Assembly (NCBI RefSeq): GCF_014205845.1
Contig: NZ_JACHCR010000020.1
Location: 62,001 to 126,000, forward strand
From: Mucilaginibacter cryoferens
GTDB taxonomy: Bacteria; Bacteroidota; Bacteroidia; Sphingobacteriales; Sphingobacteriaceae
Reading direction: 5' to 3'
Length of the DNA stretch: 64,000 bases
Shown: piece after piece, positions 45,072 through 52,308 of the stretch
Layout of the letters: every line of letters starts with the position of its first letter
Numbering within the stretch: the stretch's first letter is position 1
The notes under the pieces: model-generated
Told to the model about the DNA's origin: nothing
Database searches by the model: none
The model's input: only the letters and a program-made list of their open reading frames with translations
Made by a program: the position numbers and the translations under genes

Positions 45072-46823
45072 TCAATAACCCGGGTTTTGTAACATCTCAG
45101 GCGATTTGGCCACCTCTGTTTGCGGAAAAGGCCACAGGTACATAGCCGTACGGAAATTGCGCTTACGTACCGGGAAGGTTTTATAGGTAACCACGGTGTT
45201 ATTTCTGTCAACCTCCATACCGTAGGTTTGTACGTTTTCGGTTTGATCGGCAATTTTCCAGCGCCGTACATCCCAAAAGCGGTGTTCTTCAAAGGCAAGT
45301 TCAATGCGGCGTTCGTTTTGGATGGCTTTACGCATATCATCCTGGCTTAAGCCGGTTGGCAGCTGGTAAGGGTTTAAGCCCGCCCTTTGCCTTATAGCTT
45401 CCACGGCCTGGTAAACCTGGCTGGTAGGACCATCGTATTCGTTGGCGGCTTCGGCGTAGTTAAGCAGTATTTCGGCATAGCGTATCAGCGGCCAGCATCT
45501 TTTAGATGGATGGGTAAAATCCTGCGATACAGCGTCGGGGTCGAGCATTTTATTGGTATAATACCCGGTACGGGTACCCACGTTTACAGCATCCGGTCCG
45601 GTGGTACGGCCCATATAAGTACCTATAAAAATATCTATTGGCGATTTACCCGATGCCAGCCTGATCTGTAATGGTGTTTGATCATGAATCACGGTGTAAT
45701 CCAAACGTGGGTCGCGACCGGCGTATGGGTTTTGAGGATCGTAGGTTGATGTTGGGTCGGTGATCAGTTTACCATCAGCCATCGGGAAAGCATCAACAAG
45801 CCCCTGTAAGGGCAGCGCCCCGTTTTTACCGGTACGCGATGGCGGTTGCCAAAGGCCTTCAAAATCGGCATTAGATGGCCTCATCAGCTGAAAAATATAT
45901 TCGTTATTAAATGGCAGCGTAAAAAGATGCTGAAAACCAAAGCCTGCGGCGGTAGCATTATCAATATTAAGTTGATAAGCCCCGGTGCCTATCACAGCAA
46001 CGGCAGCGTCTTCGGCCAGTTTCCAGCGTTCTTTATCGTAAGTTGCATAGCCTACCAACTCCTTGGTGGCCCCATCCCCTATGGATTGCCCGTTAAACAA
46101 CGGACTTGCAGCATAAAGTAATACCCGCGATTTTAACGCCAGGCAAGCACCTTTTGATGCCCGCCCGTAGTTTAAACCACTTTGCACCAATGGCAAATCG
46201 AGGGCTGCGGTATCACAGTCGGCCAGGATATAAGTTACCGTTTCGGCATAGGTATTTCGCTTTGCCGGAATGGCCTGGGTATAATTGTAAATACTATCCC
46301 TCACAATATGCACCCCGCCATAATGCTTTAACAGTATAGCATAATACCAGGCTCTTAAAAAATGAGCCTCGGCACGCATTTGTGTTTTAGCAAAGGCTTT
46401 AATGGGCGATTTGGGCAAATTTGCCAGTAACTGGTTTACCGCGCGGATGTTTATATAGCTGTTTTTATAAGCATCATCGGTAACCACGGCGGCGTTGATG
46501 GTACCCGATTCAAAAGCCAGGGCGGTAGAGCCGGCAGATGTGTAAACCTCTGCCTCGTCTGATGCCGCATCCAAACCGCCGTTGGTTGTAGGCGCCAAAA
46601 TGGGACCATACAAAAACCTCCCGGGGTTAAAGCTAAATCCAACACCACTATAGATGTTTGATAAAAATGCCACCGTATTGGCACTATCGGCAAACACCGT
46701 GGTTTTGGTTAGGTTTGATGTGGTGGTTTGCCCCAGAAAGCCATCCTTTTTACAGGATGCCATGCCCACCAATGTAAACCCGAACACCGAGAAAGTAAGA
46801 ACCCTGAAGTAAATTTTTTTCAT
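45072..46823 (-). CDS. SusD/RagB family lipoprotein (2)
   Basis: A 583-residue lipoprotein. Lipobox MASC near residue 24; SusD core with AVNQLLANLPKSP, RAEAHFLRAWYYAILLKHYGGVHIV, and C-terminal NERRIELAFEEHRFWDVRRWK and SPEMLQNPGY. It is the first gene of the PUL operon. Two LacI-type operators lie upstream. It lacks a SusC gene before it, although SusC-SusD is the usual order, and the genes behind it are DUF5004 and DUF4961. It may serve SusC (2) or the distant SusC (1). A SusC copy may have been lost; no remnant is seen in the 310 bases upstream. Confidence 0.94.
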   Translation of the reverse strand: MKKIYFRVLTFSVFGFTLVGMASCKKDGFLGQTTTSNLTKTTVFADSANTVAFLSNIYSGVGFSFNPGRFLYGPILAPTTNGGLDAASDEAEVYTSAGSTALAFESGTINAAVVTDDAYKNSYINIRAVNQLLANLPKSPIKAFAKTQMRAEAHFLRAWYYAILLKHYGGVHIVRDSIYNYTQAIPAKRNTYAETVTYILADCDTAALDLPLVQSGLNYGRASKGACLALKSRVLLYAASPLFNGQSIGDGATKELVGYATYDKERWKLAEDAAVAVIGTGAYQLNIDNATAAGFGFQHLFTLPFNNEYIFQLMRPSNADFEGLWQPPSRTGKNGALPLQGLVDAFPMADGKLITDPTSTYDPQNPYAGRDPRLDYTVIHDQTPLQIRLASGKSPIDIFIGTYMGRTTGPDAVNVGTRTGYYTNKMLDPDAVSQDFTHPSKRCWPLIRYAEILLNYAEAANEYDGPTSQVYQAVEAIRQRAGLNPYQLPTGLSQDDMRKAIQNERRIELAFEEHRFWDVRRWKIADQTENVQTYGMEVDRNNTVVTYKTFPVRKRNFRTAMYLWPFPQTEVAKSPEMLQNPGY

Positions 46824-46881
46824 ATTATAGGTTTATTTACAATAGCATATTTTACACTACAGCTTCGATTTTTCGAAAATT
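46824..46881. other. SusD (2) leader
   Basis: Short AT-rich leader between the operator and the start codon of the SusD gene. No further element can be fixed. Confidence 0.35.
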
Positions 46882-46897
46882 GAAAAATCGATTTAGC
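46882..46897. promoter_or_regulatory. LacI-type operator 1 before SusD (2)
   Basis: GAAAAATCGATTTAGC, centre CG at 46889-46890; 66 bases from the start codon. Confidence 0.7.
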
Positions 46898-46991
46898 ACA
46901 GTTGGGTAATCTTACGCAGATTGCCCTAAAAAAACAGTATTTGTATTAGTTGGTTTATAACAGATATTTAATCTGACTGCTAATTTAAATC

Positions 46992-47007
46992 ATAAAAACG
47001 ATTTAGC
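46992..47007. promoter_or_regulatory. LacI-type operator 2 before SusD (2)
   Basis: ATAAAAACGATTTAGC followed by AAA, centre CG at 46999-47000. It is 110 bases from operator 1, so loop formation is conceivable. Confidence 0.65.
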
Positions 47008-47082
47008 AAATTTTTTTGACACTTTTTTTTAATTTATTTTCTTTGCATCAAACGCCCGCAAAAATTAAAAAAGTGTTTATAA

Positions 47083-47108
47083 ACCGGGCTTAATATTATA
47101 AGCCCGGT
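47083..47108 (-). terminator. Terminator of the esterase gene
   Basis: Stem ACCGGGCTT (47083-47091) and AAGCCCGGT (47100-47108), eight-base loop. On the minus strand a T-rich tail follows (TTTATAAACACTTTTTT). Confidence 0.7.
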
Positions 47109-47133
47109 AAACAAATTTATGGTACACTATCCC

Positions 47134-47961
47134 CTACTTTATCTTATTAAAGTAGCGGCTAAAAAACAGCATCTGGTAATTGATAGCGTTACCCCAATAT
47201 TCCCAGCTATGGGTGCCTGGCCTTATCGTAAAATCATGCGGAATTTTGCGCATCAGCAACTCATCATGAAAGGCTGAATTTACCTTGAAGGTAAAATCAT
47301 CGTAACCGCACTCAAAAGTAATGGCCAGCGAATTTGGTTTAATAAGGTATATCATATTGATAACCGTATTTTTTTCCCAGGTATCGGGGTGCTCGCTGTA
47401 TTTGCCCAGCATCTGCTCTATACCAAAGCTATCCTCAAACGGCCTTATATCCACAACCCCGCTCATACTGCCCACGGCGCCAAATTTATCTTGGTGTTTA
47501 AAAGCCAGGTACATAGCGCCATGGCCTCCCATACTTAAGCCGGTTATCGCCCTGCCGCTTCTATCATTGATGGTAGCGTAGTGCTTATCTACATAATTAA
47601 CCAGCTCGGTACCTACGTAAGTTTCAAATTGCCAGTCCTTGTTCACCGGGCTATCAAAATACCAGCCTGCAAAAGCGCCATCAGGGCATACAATAATAAC
47701 ATGGTATTGATCGGCCAGGCCAGCTATGGCCGGTACTTTGGTTATCCAATCGCTGTAGTTGCCGCTAAAACCGTGCAACAGGTAAAGCACCGGAAATTTT
47801 TTATTGATGTTGTAGCCGGCCGGCTTAATTATCACCGCCTTAATATCCTTATGCATAGCATCGCTATGGGTTAAAACCGTATCAACCGTTGCAGCGTTTG
47901 CTTTTACAAACGTTATAAAGCTGATGATAAGCAGTAAAAATGTTCTTTTATAAGTATTCAT
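47134..47961 (-). CDS. Secreted alpha/beta-hydrolase esterase, CE1/esterase-D type
   Basis: A 275-residue hydrolase with a signal peptide (cleavage after ANA, about residue 23). The oxyanion segment is LYLLHGFSGNYSDW; the nucleophile is Ser143 in GLSMGGHG; the histidine is in GTHSWEYW near 253. This is the plan of feruloyl and acetyl-xylan esterases (CE1). It is the second gene of the SGNH (1) unit, 20 bases after that stop. It probably removes acyl groups from the glycan before or after it enters the periplasm. Which acyl group is not visible. Confidence 0.9.
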   Translation of the reverse strand: MNTYKRTFLLLIISFITFVKANAATVDTVLTHSDAMHKDIKAVIIKPAGYNINKKFPVLYLLHGFSGNYSDWITKVPAIAGLADQYHVIIVCPDGAFAGWYFDSPVNKDWQFETYVGTELVNYVDKHYATINDRSGRAITGLSMGGHGAMYLAFKHQDKFGAVGSMSGVVDIRPFEDSFGIEQMLGKYSEHPDTWEKNTVINMIYLIKPNSLAITFECGYDDFTFKVNSAFHDELLMRKIPHDFTIRPGTHSWEYWGNAINYQMLFFSRYFNKIK

Positions 47962-47981
47962 ATCAAATAGGTTCGGGTATT

Positions 47982-49367
47982 TTATTTTACAGCAACAACG
48001 GTAATGCGGTGATTTTGTGGTTTGTTTATGGCATATATCTGGTCTGTTAACACATCCATTTCTTTTTGCCAGGCATCGCGCAAACTTTTATAGCGGGCAC
48101 GACTGTAATTATCCTTGTTACCATTTACAAACGGGTTTTTCACCGCGTATTTTTTTACCGTATCCATGGCGGCATTACTATCATTATGTAACAGGCCTTT
48201 ATCCTTCAAAAAATCAAACTGCATCCAAACGTACATTCTTATACGGCGCTCAATGTCCCAGCGTTCCTCGTTCAGCTCCCTGATCTGGATAGCCTGCTGG
48301 TATTGCGGCGTAGTGGTAATTTCGGCCATATTTATACCATCTGCTATTTGCTGTGCCGACCACCGGCCAATCTGCTCACCATCAATCAACACTTTATAGT
48401 CGCCGGCTTTTAAGCCTTTAACCGTTAACGTTTCCTGGTTAAATTCTTTTGTAAACGGAACTATTTTTAACGCATCGGCCTGCTTTTTATGATTACCCCA
48501 TGCACGCGGAATGGTATCTATAGGATAAGGCAGCGAACTGGCCAGGTAGTTAAAACTTACAGAATCGGCCCCCCCAGTTACATTGGCAACGCGGCAATTT
48601 ACCGCTTTTAATACTTTTTTATTTTGCGCGTTTACGCCAACTTCGGCAACGGGCTGGTTATCCAATCCCTGGGCTTTTAAAAACAGGTAAGCCATTACCA
48701 GGTGCCCGTCATTATCAGGGTGTATCCTGTCGTTGGGGGTTAAACTAAAGGTGGAGTCTTTAGCCTGTTCGCGCAGGTTGATAGCCGTCATCGGGTGAAA
48801 AAAGTCGACATAGCCGTAGCCATTCTTTTTGGCGGCATCTTCCTGAAAATCGATAATTTTTGAAAACGCCTGAACCTTACCCGGGTAAAGATTTTGCTTG
48901 TTAAACTTAGATGCAAAATCATAGGGCGAACCCAGGATGAAGATCTTTTTAATATCCGGCCGTTGCTTTAGCTTCTCTTCCAGCATACCGTAATATTTGT
49001 AGCTGCCCTGTATCCTTTTATCCATAAAATCCTGCGCATCAGCACGGTACCACTCAAAATAGCCGCTATCATTCATGCCCCAGGTAAGGGTTAAAACATT
49101 GGGCTTTTTAGAAAACACATCATCATCAAACCTATCATATATCTGGTTAATGGCATCGCCGCCAATGCCCGCGTTAAAGCAGGTGATACGCGCATTGGGG
49201 AAATGTGTCATATAATACAGCCAGATGTACGAGTGGTAATGCCCGCCATCGGTAATACTGTTGCCCACAAAAGCCACCCTATCGCCGGCCTTAAACCGTG
49301 CTATCTTTTGGGCGTTAGCAAAGCTTGCAATGCTTAGACCGATTAGTAGTAAAAACGTTTTCTTCAT
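47982..49367 (-). CDS. SGNH/GDSL hydrolase (1)
   Basis: A 461-residue secreted hydrolase (signal peptide to residue 19). It has the SGNH blocks: block I FVGNSITDGG with nucleophile Ser37, where GDS is replaced by GNS; block II AGIGGD; block III GMNDSG; block V DRIHPDNDGH. The C-terminal half (about 240-461) is a family-specific extension with a helical end (NEERWDIERRIRMYVW). It should deacylate sugars. A paralogue with the same layout is at 54878-56269. The LacI-type operator that should drive it is 365 bases upstream, with tandem repeats between. The esterase gene follows it in the same unit. Confidence 0.9.
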   Translation of the reverse strand: MKKTFLLLIGLSIASFANAQKIARFKAGDRVAFVGNSITDGGHYHSYIWLYYMTHFPNARITCFNAGIGGDAINQIYDRFDDDVFSKKPNVLTLTWGMNDSGYFEWYRADAQDFMDKRIQGSYKYYGMLEEKLKQRPDIKKIFILGSPYDFASKFNKQNLYPGKVQAFSKIIDFQEDAAKKNGYGYVDFFHPMTAINLREQAKDSTFSLTPNDRIHPDNDGHLVMAYLFLKAQGLDNQPVAEVGVNAQNKKVLKAVNCRVANVTGGADSVSFNYLASSLPYPIDTIPRAWGNHKKQADALKIVPFTKEFNQETLTVKGLKAGDYKVLIDGEQIGRWSAQQIADGINMAEITTTPQYQQAIQIRELNEERWDIERRIRMYVWMQFDFLKDKGLLHNDSNAAMDTVKKYAVKNPFVNGNKDNYSRARYKSLRDAWQKEMDVLTDQIYAINKPQNHRITVVAVK

Positions 49368-49390
49368 TGTATATTTTAAATTATCTCTTC

Positions 49391-49413
49391 GTTTAAAATC
49401 TTATTTGCCTATG
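49391..49413. repeat. Operator-like relic before tandem unit 1
   Basis: GTTTAAAATCTTATTTGCCTAT at 49391-49412 resembles the intact site at 49725 (TAAAATCGATTTAGCATAT). The centre CG is lost. It comes directly before the first 158-bp unit. Confidence 0.45.
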
Positions 49414-49710
49414 TTTCTTCAAATCCCCTCTCGAGAGGGGCGCATCGGACTGGGCGTTGGCAGGGGGGTGTTCTACAGCGTTCTTTCGCTTGCATAAACA
49501 CACCCCTCCGCCCCTCTCGAGAGGGGATTCGCACCGCCCCTGCCCTATATTCTAAAATCAAATTGCCTATGCACCTTCAAATCCCCTCTCGAGAGGGGGC
49601 ACGCCGGACTGAGCGTTGGCAGGGGTGTGTTCTACAGCCTTCTTTCGCTTGTATAAACACACCCCTCCGCCCCTCTCGAGAGGGGATTCGCACCGCCCTC
49701 TACGCCTCAT
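49405..49710. repeat. Two tandem units of a GC-rich palindromic repeat
   Basis: Unit 1 starts TTGCCTATG at 49405 and unit 2 at 49563, a period of 158 bases. Each unit is bracketed by inverted copies of AATCCCCTCTCGAGAGGGG (for example 49421-49440 and 49511-49529), with ACACCCCT between. Whole units could form long hairpins. They lie between the operator at 49725 and the SGNH (1) gene. I know similar sequences as dispersed repeats in the phylum. Confidence 0.8.
49550..49571. repeat. Operator-like relic before tandem unit 2
   Basis: TTCTAAAATCAAATTGCCTAT (49550-49570) also resembles the intact operator. With the site at 49725 it makes three related sequences 159 and 173 bases apart. Confidence 0.45.
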
Positions 49711-49724
49711 TTGAATTAAATATT

Positions 49725-49740
49725 ATAAAATCGATTTAGC
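49725..49740. promoter_or_regulatory. LacI-type operator before SGNH (1)
   Basis: ATAAAATCGATTTAGC, centre CG at 49732-49733, 365 bases from the SGNH start. It is only 42 bases from the stop of the GH92 gene, so it belongs to the downstream unit. Confidence 0.7.
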
Positions 49741-49782
49741 ATATCTTCACAAACAAACCTTTCACTTTTAAACACCTTTACT

Positions 49783-52134
49783 TTAAATCCCCCAGTTTTT
49801 GTTTGGCTTGCTGCCCATAATTAACACCAGGTTACCACCCGCGGCAATGTCTTTATAATCCAGGTAGCATTTGCTATAGGCTTTACCATTTAGCTTCGCG
49901 CTTTGGATATATACGTTGGCTGCCGAATTATTTAAGGCGGTAATGGCAAACGTTTTGCCTTTGGCATATTTGGGGTCGAGCTTTAACACTACCTTGTTAA
50001 ATACGGGGCTGGTAATTTCCTGACGGGTATCGCCGGGGCAAACCGGGTGGATACCGCTGGCTGCCAACACGTACCAGGCCGACATCTGCCCTACATCTTC
50101 GTTACCAACCAACCCGTCAACCGAGTTATTGTAAGCCCTACGACAAATTTCGCGCGTCCATTTTTGGGTAAGCCACGGGGCGCCCAGGCGGTTATATAAG
50201 AAAGGCACATGATGTACAGGTTCGTTAGAGTGATTATAATAATCGTTCCACATCATGTTATCGGGTGTTTTTTCAAAAAAGTTGTTCAGGTCTGCAATCA
50301 CTTTTTCTTTGCCGCCCATCATTTTGGTCATGCCCTGCACATCCTGCGGTACAAACCAACCTTGTTGATAAGGGTTGCTTTCAATAGTGCCGTACCATTG
50401 TTTGGTACGTGCAGAATCGGGCCAGGCTTTCCAGTTGCCATTATCATCTTTTGGTCGGTACCATCCCTTTTCGGGGTCGAATACGTTTTTATAGTCCTGC
50501 CCGCGTTTAGTATATTTTTCGGCATCGGCAGTTTTACCCAACCATTTGGCCAATTGCCCGGTACACCATTCGGTATAAGCGTACTCAAGGGTATTTGAGA
50601 TGCTTAAATCTCCGCCGGTAAAACCTTTATCACCGTTACCAAATTTTTCGTCCGAGCCAACCGCCAGGCGATAAGCTTCGGGTACATTAAAATTACGGAT
50701 ACCTTTGGCGTATGCATCGGTAATAACAGATACCGCCGGATTGCCCAGCATACAACCGCTATAGGCATTTAAAAGCTCCCAGCGCTCCAGGTAATCTTTT
50801 TGCTTTTGCTGCGCAAGGGTAACCAGCGAGTTGATCTCGTCATTTACCAGTGATGGGTTAATGATAGTTTGCAAAGGCATCTGGCTCCGAAAAACATCCC
50901 AGCCACTAAAAATAGTACGTTTATTAAAGTTGGCAGCGTGGTGCGCCTTGCCATCACCGCCGGGATAGTTACCATCCACATCGCTTACAATCCTCGGATC
51001 GATCATGGTATGATACAGGGCGGTATAAAAAACTATTTTTTGTTGTTGGGTGCCACCATCAACACTAATTTTTGAGAGCGCGTTATTCCACAAAACAACT
51101 GCCTTTTGATGTACACCGTCGAAATTAAAATCTTTGATCTCGGTATTTAAATTATTTTTTGCTCCGGCGATACTTATGAAAGATATTCCTGTTTTTAATA
51201 TCACCTGCTCGTTGGCTTTGGTAGCAAACTGGGTATAAAATCCTAAATGTTTACCCTCTTTTTCTTTAACGCCTTTTAAAATTGGAGCGGCTGCCACCTG
51301 GTTAAGGTATTTGGTGCCGGTTACATCATCCAGTTTACGGCTCCAGCCATCGGGAATATCTGCGCTCCAAACACCAAAATCGGTTAGGGGCTTACTAAAC
51401 TCCGCATAAAAATAAACGGTATAATCGGCATGGCCATCGCCATTGCCCCAGCCACCACCATCGGGGGTACATTTCATCCAGCCTTCTATGGCGTGGTCGT
51501 TCACTACTTTTACATACTGTAAAGTTGATGTGCCCCCTACCCTGCGGGCCAGGTCTATCTGGATGCGTGATTCTTTATTTTGCGGAAAAGTAAACCTTAA
51601 CATGCCGCTGTGCGGGGCGGCGGTTACTTCTGCCTTAACATTATAATCGGTTAACAAGGCACTGTAATAGCCGGCAGATGCTTTCTCGCTCTTTTTATCG
51701 TATTTAGAGCGATAGCCATCTATGGAGCCATCTATTTTACCGGCAATTGTTTTCAGCTTGCCGGTGGTAGGCATCACCAAAAAATTACCCAAATCGCCAT
51801 ACCAGCCAATACCACTCATTTGGGTCATGGCAAAACCTTCAATACTCGTGTGCTCGTAGCTATAGCCAGATCCGTTATCGCCACCGGTGATGGTATTGGG
51901 GCTCACCTGCACCATGCCATAAGGCGTAGCCGCACCCGGAAACGTTTTACCCAGGCCATGATAAATACCGGCATCGGTGGCGTTGGTAGTAGCACCAATA
52001 AATGGATTTACGTAGGCTGCCGGGCTTTGCGCCTTTAACACAGTTGTGCCAAGCGATAGCGTAGCTGTTAATAATAAGGCTAAATATTTTTTGCCCGGCG
52101 AAGCCACAAAAACGGCCTGTTTAATATTGGTCAT
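49783..52134 (-). CDS. GH92 family alpha-mannosidase (exo)
   Basis: A 783-residue secreted glycosidase (signal peptide to about residue 35). The GH92 N-terminal domain starts YVNPFIGATTNATDAGIYHGLGKTFPGAATPYGM. The catalytic half holds GWDVFRSQMPL (Trp-Asp-Val stretch), and GNEDVGQMSAWYVLAASGIHPVCPG with the catalytic acid Glu near residue 676. The family is calcium-dependent and inverts alpha-1,2-, 1,3- or 1,4-mannosides. Linkage is not predictable. Frame is open to GTG 52191, but ATG 52134 (MTNIKQAVFV) gives the signal peptide. LacI-type operator 77 bases upstream. Single gene with no terminator seen. Confidence 0.95.
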   Translation of the reverse strand: MTNIKQAVFVASPGKKYLALLLTATLSLGTTVLKAQSPAAYVNPFIGATTNATDAGIYHGLGKTFPGAATPYGMVQVSPNTITGGDNGSGYSYEHTSIEGFAMTQMSGIGWYGDLGNFLVMPTTGKLKTIAGKIDGSIDGYRSKYDKKSEKASAGYYSALLTDYNVKAEVTAAPHSGMLRFTFPQNKESRIQIDLARRVGGTSTLQYVKVVNDHAIEGWMKCTPDGGGWGNGDGHADYTVYFYAEFSKPLTDFGVWSADIPDGWSRKLDDVTGTKYLNQVAAAPILKGVKEKEGKHLGFYTQFATKANEQVILKTGISFISIAGAKNNLNTEIKDFNFDGVHQKAVVLWNNALSKISVDGGTQQQKIVFYTALYHTMIDPRIVSDVDGNYPGGDGKAHHAANFNKRTIFSGWDVFRSQMPLQTIINPSLVNDEINSLVTLAQQKQKDYLERWELLNAYSGCMLGNPAVSVITDAYAKGIRNFNVPEAYRLAVGSDEKFGNGDKGFTGGDLSISNTLEYAYTEWCTGQLAKWLGKTADAEKYTKRGQDYKNVFDPEKGWYRPKDDNGNWKAWPDSARTKQWYGTIESNPYQQGWFVPQDVQGMTKMMGGKEKVIADLNNFFEKTPDNMMWNDYYNHSNEPVHHVPFLYNRLGAPWLTQKWTREICRRAYNNSVDGLVGNEDVGQMSAWYVLAASGIHPVCPGDTRQEITSPVFNKVVLKLDPKYAKGKTFAITALNNSAANVYIQSAKLNGKAYSKCYLDYKDIAAGGNLVLIMGSKPNKNWGI

Positions 52135-52203
52135 CTTTTTAATACCTGAAATATGTTGTAGAAACGGTTTATAGTAATTGGCAATTATCACCCAAATTAT
52201 TTA

Positions 52204-52219
52204 TTAAAAACGATTTAGC
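52204..52219. promoter_or_regulatory. LacI-type operator before GH92
   Basis: TTAAAAACGATTTAGC followed by AAAA, centre CG at 52211-52212; 77 bases from the start codon. Confidence 0.65.
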
Positions 52220-52308
52220 AAAATATTGTACAATAAATTTTATACTTTTTTTTAAAGGTGCAAAAAACGTTAAATGCCCAACATGGATAATATCATTTTT
52301 TTGATGCA

